From NCBI GenBank assembly GCA_023441125.1, contig JAEZQV010000463.1:1-5276 (forward strand): a stretch of DNA of 5,276 nucleotides. Reading direction: 5' to 3'. The first letter of the stretch is position 1; every line of letters starts with the position of its first letter. A program made the translations under genes and the position numbers. Source of the stretch: Bacillota bacterium (lineage in GTDB: Bacteria; Bacillota_C; Negativicutes; Sporomusales; Sporomusaceae). Below are positions 1-5,066 of this stretch, in pieces. The notes below the pieces were generated by a model that was given only the letters and a program-made list of their open reading frames with translations, ran no database searches and was not told the DNA's origin.

Positions 1-865
1 CCGTAACCTTGTGTAAATCTACCCGTAAGCTTGCTTTACCGGCACTCCAGGTTATACTTTCTATTCCCTTAATCGCGGGTAGCGGCCTGTTTTCTGAAAA
101 ATTAATAGTAATAATTTTAGAAGTACCAACCCGGGTTTTTAAATTATCAAGCTTCCCATCATAAAGGATGCTGCCTTTACCAATCATGATAATTCTGTCA
201 GCCAGGGCCTCAATATCGTTCAAATCATGAGTAGTGAGGATAACAGTGACTTTCTCTTCTCGGTTTATTCTTTTAATAAATTTACGTACAGCAAGCTTCG
301 ATACGGCATCTAACCCAATCGTCGGTTCATCCAGGAAGAGTATTTTCGGGCTGTGCAGCAATGCCGCCGCCAACTCGCAGCGCATTCGCTGTCCAAGACT
401 TAGCTGGCGAACCGGCTGATTTATGGTGGCGCCCAGATCAAGAGACTCAACAAGCATAGCCACACGCTGCCTGTACTTCTCTGGCGGGACCTTGTAAATA
501 TCCCGCAATAACTCAAAGGAATCAACCACCGGGACATCCCACCACAGTTGCGACCTTTGGCCAAACACTACCCCGATATGCCCTACATAAGCAATTCTAT
601 CCTGCCACGGGATGTGTCCCATAATACGGCAAAATCCCTTGTCCGGTACCAAAATTCCGCTCATAATTTTGATTGTCGTGGATTTGCCGGCGCCATTCGG
701 ACCAATGTAACCCACTATTTCGCCTTCATTGATGTGGAATGATACACTTTTTAACGCCGCAATCTGAGTGTATTCCCGTTTAAACAGTGCTTTGGCCGCT
801 GCGGTAAAGCCAGCGGAGCGGTTGGCGACTTTAAAGGATTTACACAAGTCTTCTACGGTAATCAT
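1..865 (-). CDS. ABC-2 type transporter ATP-binding protein (COG4586-like), 3' end outside window
   Basis: ATPase subunit of an ABC exporter of the ABC-2 type; it would bind ATP at the inner membrane face and drive a separate permease, which is not in this window. About 288 residues are visible and the reading frame runs off the left edge; from memory, relatives are around 320-330 residues. Translation from ATG at 865 shows Walker A GPNGAGKST (residues 55-63), a Q-loop region GVVFGQRSQLWWD near residue 100, signature LSLGQ (155-159), Walker B with D179-E180 in FLDEPTIGLD, and the switch histidine H213 in TTHDLND. The N-terminal extension before Walker A (SFKVANRSAG...LFKREY) and the GQRSQLWWD stretch are typical of COG4586 ATPases. 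The start is supported by GAGGAG at 870-875, 4 bases upstream, with a second GGAGG at 878-882. A weak minus-strand -10 (TAAAAT, 904-909) lacks a good -35. Transported substrate unknown. Confidence 0.95.
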   Translation of the reverse strand, partial: MITVEDLCKSFKVANRSAGFTAAAKALFKREYTQIAALKSVSFHINEGEIVGYIGPNGAGKSTTIKIMSGILVPDKGFCRIMGHIPWQDRIAYVGHIGVVFGQRSQLWWDVPVVDSFELLRDIYKVPPEKYRQRVAMLVESLDLGATINQPVRQLSLGQRMRCELAAALLHSPKILFLDEPTIGLDAVSKLAVRKFIKRINREEKVTVILTTHDLNDIEALADRIIMIGKGSILYDGKLDNLKTRVGTSKIITINFSENRPLPAIKGIESITWSAGKASLRVDLHKVT

Positions 866-1023
866 AGGGCTCCTCAACCTCCGTTTCATCTCCGGTAAAA
901 ACAATTTTACCCTATTCAGGATAAATAAGGAAACAGGGCGGGAACTGTAATAAGTTAATGCGGTAGGTTTTTGGGAAGCCTGTCTGCATAGACTGCCAAT
1001 CTTACAGCCGGATAAAATTTTTC

Positions 1024-1052
1024 TTGACAATGTTGCATTTTATGGATATATT
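1024..1052 (+). promoter_or_regulatory. Sigma-A type promoter, plus strand
   Basis: A perfect -35 TTGACA (1024-1029) is separated by exactly 17 bases from TATATT (1047-1052), one mismatch from consensus. The expected start is about 1059. The first feature downstream is a terminator at 1113-1160, not a gene. The promoter therefore drives either a short RNA of roughly 100 nt or the leader of the flavoredoxin operon. Confidence 0.8.
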
Positions 1053-1058
1053 AAAGTT

Positions 1059-1160
1059 GTAGATGCGAAAAATGCACCTGCCGGGCATCCTAGTATATAA
1101 ACGCTATAAAATAAGGGCTATGTTGAGATGTTTAGTCTCAACACAGCCCTTTTAAAATTT
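1059..1160 (+). ncRNA. Candidate small RNA or attenuated leader between promoter and terminator
   Basis: This is the predicted transcript between the promoter at 1024-1052 and the hairpin terminator at 1113-1160, about 100 nt. Upstream of the terminator there is a possible small helix GATGC (1062-1066) with GCATC (1085-1089). I see no ORF with a ribosome binding site in it. It does not match a riboswitch class I know. The start is inferred from promoter spacing. It could equally be a leader whose terminator is conditionally bypassed to express the gene at 1406. Confidence 0.4.
1113..1160 (+). terminator. Strong intrinsic terminator
   Basis: AAGGGCT (1113-1119) plus TGTTGAGA (1121-1128) pair with TCTCAACA (1136-1143) plus AGCCCTT (1145-1151). 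The stem is 15 bp with one A/C mismatch and a 7-base loop. It is followed by TTTT-AAAA-TTTTTTT. The opposite strand also has a T-rich tail, so it may work in both directions. No protein gene on the plus strand ends before it. Confidence 0.85.
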
Positions 1161-1405
1161 TTTTAAGGTATTGCAGCAGTTTTATTCAAAGTAACTAAGC
1201 GGGGCCAATGGGCTCTGATAACAGTAATAGTTTAGCAACTGCAGGAATTAGGCAAAGGGGGCTTGGAGGTCAAGGGAGAAGTAAGTATGCAAATAGGTAC
1301 TTAACAACAAAAAAGTGCGTATTGCCAAAATATTAGATGTTAATTATTGTTATATCAGGGAAAAGATATTGGTAAACCCTAATACAGTTAAAAGGATGTG
1401 GTTGT

Positions 1406-1981
1406 ATGAAAAAATCGATAGGCGCAAAAACGTTTGCAATGCCTACGCCGGTCTGGGTAGTAGGAACTTATGGGGCGGACGGCAAGCCCAATATCATGAC
1501 TGCCGCCTGGGGCGGAATTTGCTGCTCCGAACCGCCGTGCGTAGCCGTGTCTTTGCAAAAGGTCCGCGCATCCTATGATAATATTATTGCGCGTAAGGCA
1601 TTTACCATCAGCATACCCTCGCATGCTCACGTGGTGGCAAGCGACTATGTCGGTATTGTCAGTGGCAAAACAACCCCTGATAAATTTAGCAGCGCCGGAC
1701 TGACGGTAGTAAAGAGTGAGTTGGTGGATGCGCCCTATGTGCAGGAATTTCCCCTGATTTTGGAGTGCCAGCTTGTTCATACCATTGACCTGGGCCTGCA
1801 CACGCAATTTGTCGGGAAAATCGTCGATGTAAAAGCCGATGAAGCCGTGCTGGGCGACAATGGGCTGCCGAGTCTGGTGAAAGTCAGTCCTATTTCCTTT
1901 AGCCCGCCCGACCGCACTTACTATGGTGTAGGGGCAGACCTGGGCCAGGCATTTTCCGTGGGCTTGCAACTGAAAAAATAA
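1406..1981 (+). CDS. Flavin reductase family protein (flavoredoxin-like)
   Basis: 191-residue cytoplasmic FMN-binding split-barrel protein, full length for flavoredoxins (about 190 aa). Members bind FMN and pass electrons from NAD(P)H or other donors; in anaerobes such as Desulfovibrio they are electron carriers. Visible family features are the N-terminal AKTFAMPTPVWVVGTYG (7-23), the FMN-binding stretch NIMTAAWGGICCSEPP (29-44), RASYDNI (54-60), FTISIP (66-71), a DYVGIVSGK...DKF segment (80-94), and LECQL...GLHTQFVGKIVDV (119-142), the last strand set of the barrel. The start ATG follows an AAAGGA (1391-1396) at 9 bases. It lies 23 bases upstream of the ABM monooxygenase gene, so the two are probably co-transcribed. 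The exact electron partner cannot be read from sequence. The promoter may be the one at 1024, if the terminator at 1113-1160 is read through. Confidence 0.93.
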   Translation: MKKSIGAKTFAMPTPVWVVGTYGADGKPNIMTAAWGGICCSEPPCVAVSLQKVRASYDNIIARKAFTISIPSHAHVVASDYVGIVSGKTTPDKFSSAGLTVVKSELVDAPYVQEFPLILECQLVHTIDLGLHTQFVGKIVDVKADEAVLGDNGLPSLVKVSPISFSPPDRTYYGVGADLGQAFSVGLQLKK

Positions 1982-2004
1982 ATGATGAATAAGGGGAGAC
2001 CTTC

Positions 2005-2304
2005 ATGATCGTTTTAGTAGCCACCATGAAAGCGAAACAGGGTAAAGAACCTGAACTTGAAAATGCTTTGCAAGCAGTATTCGCAAAAGTTGAACAGGAA
2101 AAAGGCACCTTGCAGTATATTTTGCACCGCTCTCAGCAGGATGCCGGCAAATTTTTCTTTTATGAAAAATATGCCGACCAAGCTGCACTTGATTTTCATG
2201 GCTCTACTCCCTATTTAAAAGAATTGTTCAAAACGATTAAAGACCTTTTAGCGGAGAAGCCGTCGATTGATCTTTATGAAGAAATCGCGGCAATTAAAAG
2301 ATAA
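2005..2304 (+). CDS. Putative quinol monooxygenase, ABM domain (YgiN-like)
   Basis: 99-residue single-domain protein of the antibiotic biosynthesis monooxygenase (ABM) family, which folds as a dimeric alpha/beta ferredoxin-like barrel. Relatives act without metal or cofactor on quinols or polyphenols, though most are uncharacterised. Family features seen are the first strand IVLVATMKAKQGKEPEL (2-18), the helix ending VEQEKGTLQYILHRS (29-43), the strand KFFFYEKYAD (49-58), and H65 in the ALDFHGSTPYLKEL region, the usual conserved His/TP position. The start is supported by AAGGGGAG (1991-1998), 6 bases before ATG. It sits 23 bases after the flavin reductase stop and before a hairpin terminator, closing a two-gene operon. 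A shared role in quinone or flavin redox homeostasis is inference. Confidence 0.9.
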   Translation: MIVLVATMKAKQGKEPELENALQAVFAKVEQEKGTLQYILHRSQQDAGKFFFYEKYADQAALDFHGSTPYLKELFKTIKDLLAEKPSIDLYEEIAAIKR

Positions 2305-2322
2305 TTGCTTGGCTGCAGGGAA

Positions 2323-2355
2323 AAGCCGGCCTGAGTGTATAGCTCAGGCCGGCTT
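2323..2355. terminator. Bidirectional terminator between convergent genes
   Basis: AAGCCGGCCTGAG (2323-2335) pairs perfectly with CTCAGGCCGGCTT (2343-2355), a 13-bp GC-rich stem with a 7-base loop. A flanking CTGCAG pair (2313-2318 and 2363-2368) could extend the structure. It lies 18 bases after the ABM gene and 24 bases after the minus-strand gene ending at 2380. T-tracts are weak on both sides (TTGCTTA on plus, TTTTCCC on minus), but the position suits a shared terminator. Confidence 0.8.
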
Positions 2356-2379
2356 GCTTAAACTGCAGTTACCGCTCTT

Positions 2380-2793
2380 TCAGCCGCCAAGCATAGCAAC
2401 CGGAACTGCCAGGCTGTCATGCGTTTCATCGCTGTTGGCGATATTAGGGCACAGCAGCCAGGCAATTTTTTCATCCTCATGGATAAACGACAACTGCAGG
2501 TTACTGTGACAGTGCTCGCAGTAAATATTGATCTTCGAGCCCAGCTTAGCCATCGACAGCGGATAGCCGTACAGGGAGTAGTAGAGCTGTTCGGTGTAGT
2601 TTCTGGCATCGTCAAAGGATGAAAAAATTTTATAGCGGTCGGCCAAACTGTCCAGGCAGTTCCAGGCTGCCCAGTTCCCCGCGGCAAGCCGGGTAACGTA
2701 CCATTTTATATTTGCTTTTGTATAAAGAATCTTAGAATGCTCCAGCAGGTCGGCGTAGCTGGCGAATCCAAGATTCTGTGCATACTCATGCAT
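2380..2793 (-). CDS. Hypothetical protein, 137 aa, possible Cys/His metal site
   Basis: I do not recognise the family. The protein reads MHEYAQNLGFASYADLLEHS at its N-terminus, with a helical, aromatic-rich first two thirds (Trp31, Trp41, Trp44; YTEQLYYSLYGYP at 66-78). The C-terminal part contains C92-E-H-C95-H, then C115-P and H125. This spacing could form a CxxC...C...H zinc site, although a standard zinc ribbon would have a second CxxC. No signal peptide or membrane segment is seen, so it is probably cytoplasmic. The ATG at 2793 is preferred over an in-frame TTG at 2802 because GGAGG (2803-2807) touches the TTG but lies 9 bases from the ATG. It ends near the bidirectional terminator. The ORF is open throughout and has a strong ribosome binding site, so it is very likely real. 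Function unknown. Confidence 0.8.
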   Translation of the reverse strand: MHEYAQNLGFASYADLLEHSKILYTKANIKWYVTRLAAGNWAAWNCLDSLADRYKIFSSFDDARNYTEQLYYSLYGYPLSMAKLGSKINIYCEHCHSNLQLSFIHEDEKIAWLLCPNIANSDETHDSLAVPVAMLGG

Positions 2794-2802
2794 TTTTACC
2801 AA

Positions 2803-2807
2803 CCTCC
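2803..2807 (-). promoter_or_regulatory. Ribosome binding site that decides the start of the 137-aa gene
   Basis: GGAGG on the minus strand directly abuts the in-frame TTG at 2802. It is 9 bases upstream of the ATG at 2793, so the ATG is the workable start. Confidence 0.8.
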
Positions 2808-2846
2808 GGATGATATATTTGCATTCATGGAGATAGAGAGACTAGC

Positions 2847-3011
2847 CTATCCGGAAAGTGATAACGGAGCGCTGATCATCGGCACGGCACCACGCCATAA
2901 GACAGCTATCACTGGCTGCTGCAACGCCGTTTCAGAGCGTCCCCAACTGAACCAGGCGGGCAGCACGATTTTTACTGTTTTACTTTTGCACAATGCGGCT
3001 GGCCTTTGCAT
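2847..3011 (-). CDS. Possible small protein, 54 aa
   Basis: An ATG at 3011 on the minus strand is preceded by AAGGGGGGA about 7 bases upstream, a very good ribosome binding site. It opens a 54-codon frame ending in TAG at 2847-2849. The product begins MQRPAALCKSKTVKIVLPAW and ends PMISAPLSLSG. It has a short hydrophobic patch but no clear transmembrane helix or known motif. It would be the first gene after the promoter at 3042-3070, with the 137-aa gene 53 bases downstream. The composition is not especially protein-like, and the region also holds a 7-bp inverted repeat (2857-2913). It could instead be an untranslated leader of the 137-aa gene. I do not recognise it. Confidence 0.4.
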   Translation of the reverse strand: MQRPAALCKSKTVKIVLPAWFSWGRSETALQQPVIAVLWRGAVPMISAPLSLSG

Positions 3012-3036
3012 ACGTTTATCCCCCCTTCTAATATTT

Positions 3037-3054
3037 GATATATTATAATATATC
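3037..3054. repeat. 18-base perfect palindrome over the -10 element
   Basis: GATATATTATAATATATC is its own reverse complement and covers the minus-strand -10. It could be an operator for a dimeric repressor. Being entirely AT apart from the end bases, it could also be chance in an AT-rich promoter. Confidence 0.45.
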
Positions 3055-3070
3055 GCATCTGAAAAATGAA
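3042..3070 (-). promoter_or_regulatory. Probable promoter for the minus-strand small ORF / 137-aa gene
   Basis: On the minus strand a perfect TATAAT (3042-3047) lies 17 bases downstream of TTCATT (3065-3070), a weak -35 with 3 of 6 matches. The predicted start near 3035 gives a 23-base leader to the ATG at 3011. The surrounding AT-rich palindrome makes the -10 less certain. Confidence 0.5.
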
Positions 3071-3211
3071 GTATTTATGTATGACTTCGCTGTAATTATA
3101 CATGTATACTTTACAACAGTCCTGCAATATAGACAAAAGAGGAAGATATCCATAGCTGAAATACTGGTGGCCGGCAGCCAAGGCGGCCAACCTTTCCGGA
3201 TTTGTTATGCG

Positions 3212-3225
3212 TTTTGTATACAAAA
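3212..3225. promoter_or_regulatory. 14-base perfect palindrome just upstream of the T-box promoter
   Basis: TTTTGTATACAAAA is perfectly symmetrical and ends 4 bases before the -35 at 3230. That position suits an activator or repressor site. The regulator is unknown. Related GTATAC cores occur at 3103-3108 and, as GTATATAC, near 3250-3257. Confidence 0.4.
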
Positions 3226-3229
3226 GCAC

Positions 3230-3258
3230 TTGACGAATATTTTATAGTTGTATATACT
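3230..3258 (+). promoter_or_regulatory. Sigma-A promoter of the T-box leader / MFS transporter
   Basis: TTGACG (3230-3235), a 17-base spacer and TATACT (3253-3258) give one mismatch to each consensus hexamer. The expected start is about 3265-3266, just before the T-box leader. Confidence 0.8.
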
Positions 3259-3521
3259 TTAACCATTGCGGGTTTACAACTTTACACAATTGAATACGAC
3301 TATGAAAGGTGATGACGGAGACACGCTTGCTGCGGGCGTTTTCAGAGATCTGACGGGTGGTGCGAGTCAGAAACAAAGCGGTATAGTTAAATCACTCCTG
3401 AACTGCAAAGCCCAACAGCAGGTTTTCTGCCCAGTAAGCTGCGCCGGACTCAACTCATAGGAGTGCAGCCGTTATTTGCTTAGGGTTGTTTGACCTGACG
3501 AGAAGGCCGCTGCTGGCAGCA

Positions 3522-3546
3522 CGGTCAATAAGGGTGGTACCGCGGG
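3522..3546 (+). promoter_or_regulatory. T-box antiterminator element
   Basis: CGGT (3522-3525) pairs with ACCG (3539-3542), holding out the bulge that contains TGGT (3535-3538) for the NCCA end of uncharged tRNA. The conserved T-box runs from 3531 to 3546. Forming this structure competes with the terminator just downstream. Confidence 0.85.
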
Positions 3547-3551
3547 ATTTG

Positions 3552-3593
3552 CCTCTTGCCCCTTAGAATATTCTAAGGGATAAGAGGTTTTTT
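3552..3593 (+). terminator. T-box regulated intrinsic terminator
   Basis: CCTCTT (3552-3557) pairs with AAGAGG (3582-3587), enclosing the perfect palindrome CCCTTAGAATATTCTAAGGG (3560-3579). Six T follow at 3588-3593. Uncharged tRNA binding to the antiterminator should prevent termination here. Confidence 0.92.
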
Positions 3594-3660
3594 ATTTGCC
3601 GTGGCCAAAGGGGAGATTTCGGCTGAGATTGCCTGCAGTAGGAATGCATTCACAATGAAT

Positions 3661-3669
3661 AAGGAGAGG
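3661..3669 (+). promoter_or_regulatory. Ribosome binding site that decides the MFS start
   Basis: AAGGAGAGG lies 6 bases before the ATG at 3676 (GGAG core 9 bases away). Upstream in-frame starts are worse: the GTG at 3601 is 7 bases after the terminator T-run, and the ATG at 3655 has no purine-rich site before it. Confidence 0.85.
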
Positions 3670-3675
3670 TTAATT

Positions 3676-4992
3676 ATGAACGGAAAATCGTCTCAGTTTC
3701 GCTGGTTCCTGGCAGTACTCATGTTTCTGATCAGCTTTATATCTTACATGGACCGCGTAAATTTATCGGTAGCAACTCCGGAAATTATGAAAGAATTCAG
3801 TTTTAATAAAATGGATATGGGTTTATTGCAAACAGCATTTTTTGTCGGTTACTCACTCATGCAGATACCCGGCGGCATCATGTCGGAAATTTTTGGTCAC
3901 CGGGTGGTGATCACCGTTGCCGCCACCTTTTGGTCAATATTCACGGCCTTAACGGCAACCTGCAACAGCCTGCCCATGTTTGCCGCGGTGCGTACCCTGT
4001 TTGGAATCGGCGAGGGACCGCTTGCGCCTTCCTTCAGCCGCTTTGTCTACCGCTGGTTCAGCGCCGATGAAAAGGCGCGCGGGGCCTCTTTCCTGTTAGG
4101 CGGCGTTTTCTTTGGCCCGGTAGTCGGTCCGGCGGCGACGGTGGCGCTGATGCTGGCCTTTGGCTGGCGTTCGGTGTTTGTAATCTTTGGTGCCGCCGGC
4201 CTGGTTTTGGCCCTGGCCTGGTATTATTTTGCCACTGAATCGCCCCGCACTAATAAATTTGTCAATGCCGCGGAAGCCGATCACATCGAAGGTGACACCG
4301 CCCAGGCCACCCAGCCGCAGAAGGAACTGGCGCCCTGGAGAAATTTTCTCGCTTCTTCCCAGTTTTGGGCGATTGGCATTCAGTTTTTTATCACCGACTA
4401 TATTATGTATGTCTTTCTGGCCTGGCTGCCGCTCTACCTTATGGAGGCGCAAAAGTTCTCACTGCAGAAGATGGGGATTGCCGCATCCTTCCCGTGGGCG
4501 GCTCTCTGCCTCGTTACCTTTGCCACCGGTTATATCAGCGATAAATTGATTGTCGGCGGCGCCTCGAAGTTCAAAGTCCGGACCCTGTCCGGTGTGACCG
4601 GTTTGTCGGTTTGCTGCGCGGCCCTGTATCTCGGCGCCGTGGCCACTACTCCGGCCATGAATATTTTCTGGCTGACCCTGTCGCTCGGTTCGCTGGGCCT
4701 GACCTTTAACGCCGGCTGGGCTGCCTGCAATGACCTGGGCGGTAAATTTTCCGGATCGGTTTCCGGCTGGATGAACTTCTGGGGCAACCTGGGCGGGGTA
4801 GCCGCACCGACCTTAACCGCCTGGATCGCCACCAACTACGGCTGGCAATCGGCAATCATTACAACTGCCGCCTTTGCTATCGTGGGCATCGTTGCCTGGT
4901 TTTTAGTCCGGCCGGAACGGCCGCTTGTTCCCCAAACCGGCGGGCAGACTGTTGCCTGTTTCAGTGAGAAAGAAGCGGTATCCAATACGTAG
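3676..4992 (+). CDS. MFS transporter, anion:cation symporter (ACS) type, under T-box control
   Basis: 438-residue, 12-helix inner-membrane secondary transporter, full length for the family that includes hexuronate, glucarate, galactonate and other organic anion importers. TM1 carries SFISYMDRVNLSVATP (20-35), with the D26-R27 pair typical of the group. Motif A is GGIMSEIFGHRVVI (66-79), TM4 holds RTLFGIGEGPLAPSF (106-120), and TM5 has a glycine-rich GGVFFGPVVGP (142-152). A hydrophilic central loop lies at about 188-225. The second motif A copy is GYISDKL (285-291), and late helices include GWMNFWGNLGGVAAPTL (364-380). ATG 3676 was chosen for its ribosome binding site. The upstream T-box predicts induction when charged tRNA-Ile is scarce. 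By inference the cargo is an isoleucine-linked organic acid, such as a branched 2-oxo acid or a precursor; sequence alone does not name it. A hairpin terminator follows at 5013-5050. Confidence 0.93.
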   Translation: MNGKSSQFRWFLAVLMFLISFISYMDRVNLSVATPEIMKEFSFNKMDMGLLQTAFFVGYSLMQIPGGIMSEIFGHRVVITVAATFWSIFTALTATCNSLPMFAAVRTLFGIGEGPLAPSFSRFVYRWFSADEKARGASFLLGGVFFGPVVGPAATVALMLAFGWRSVFVIFGAAGLVLALAWYYFATESPRTNKFVNAAEADHIEGDTAQATQPQKELAPWRNFLASSQFWAIGIQFFITDYIMYVFLAWLPLYLMEAQKFSLQKMGIAASFPWAALCLVTFATGYISDKLIVGGASKFKVRTLSGVTGLSVCCAALYLGAVATTPAMNIFWLTLSLGSLGLTFNAGWAACNDLGGKFSGSVSGWMNFWGNLGGVAAPTLTAWIATNYGWQSAIITTAAFAIVGIVAWFLVRPERPLVPQTGGQTVACFSEKEAVSNT

Positions 4993-5012
4993 GCTTGCTC
5001 GGCCTGAATACG

Positions 5013-5050
5013 AAGGGGGCTGTCTCAATAAAAATTGCGGCAGCCCCCTT
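5013..5050. terminator. Bidirectional terminator between MFS and ABC ATPase genes
   Basis: AAGGGGGCTG (5013-5022) pairs perfectly with CAGCCCCCTT (5041-5050). An inner CAAT/ATTG helix (5026-5029 and 5034-5037) closes on AAAA. It sits between two convergent stop codons (4992 and 5067). T-tracts are poor on both sides, so its efficiency is uncertain. Confidence 0.75.
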
Positions 5051-5066
5051 GCTAATACATGTTAAT

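Larger units (their letters stand above)
866..1405. other. 540-base intergenic region between divergent ABC and flavoredoxin genes
   Basis: No protein gene is supported here. The region carries ribosome binding sites for the minus-strand ABC gene at its left end, a strong plus-strand promoter at 1024-1052 and a hairpin terminator at 1113-1160. From 1161 to 1405 I see no convincing second promoter. The best candidate is an extended -10-like TGTTATATC at 1348-1356 without a matching -35. A ribosome-binding-like AGGGAGAA at 1273-1280 precedes a 5-codon ORF at 1287-1304 that is too short to call. A GTG-initiated frame at 1315 has no ribosome binding site and overlaps the flavoredoxin gene. Confidence 0.8.
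3266..3593 (+). ncRNA. T-box riboswitch (tRNA-sensing leader), probably isoleucine-specific
   Basis: Leader RNA that binds uncharged tRNA and then blocks a terminator so the downstream gene is transcribed. Stem I elements: K-turn GATGA (3311-3315) facing TGA (3399-3401); closing helix GGAG (3317-3320) with CTCC (3395-3398); AG-bulge AGAGA (3344-3348); upper helix TCTGAC (3349-3354) with GTCAGA (3366-3371); distal loop GGTGCGA (3359-3365). The specifier reads ATC (3391-3393), followed by the conserved purine A, so Ile. Stem II region: GCAG-GTTTT-CTGC (about 3417-3430), then GCTGC/GCAGC (3438-3442 and 3465-3469) with ACTC/GAGT. The T-box sequence AGGGTGGTACCGCGGG is at 3531-3546. Its TGGT (3535-3538) needs an A discriminator, as in tRNA-Ile; Asn or Ser would want TGGC. 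A terminator closes the leader at 3552-3593. The 5' end is inferred from the promoter. Confidence 0.95.

Noticed and set aside
1059..1112. Known riboswitch aptamer (fluoride, preQ1, purine or c-di-GMP) ahead of the terminator
   Set aside because: I compared the sequence with remembered consensus motifs. Only short fragments such as TAAACGC matched, without the required partner elements.
1315..1578. 87-codon GTG-initiated plus-strand ORF overlapping the start of the flavin reductase
   Set aside because: No ribosome binding site, and most of it is an out-of-frame reading of the flavin reductase gene.
1388..1969. 193-codon minus-strand ORF opposite the flavin reductase
   Set aside because: Shadow of a well-recognised plus-strand gene; its translation resembles no family.
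2972..3247. Overlapping ORFs on both strands (70 and 85 codons) in the AT-rich intergenic region
   Set aside because: No ribosome binding sites, low-complexity composition, and overlap with promoters and palindromes.
3266..3460. 64-codon plus-strand ORF inside the T-box leader
   Set aside because: It lies wholly over conserved T-box RNA elements and has no ribosome binding site.
3601..3675. 25-residue N-terminal extension of the MFS protein from GTG at 3601
   Set aside because: It starts 7 bases after the T-box terminator T-run, has no ribosome binding site, and adds hydrophilic residues not typical of the family; ATG 3676 has AAGGAGAGG.
5013..5050. Possible insertion sequence end (GGGGGCTGTCTCAA resembles some terminal repeats)
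   Set aside because: It forms a simple self-contained hairpin between convergent stops, and there is no transposase, second end or target duplication in view.
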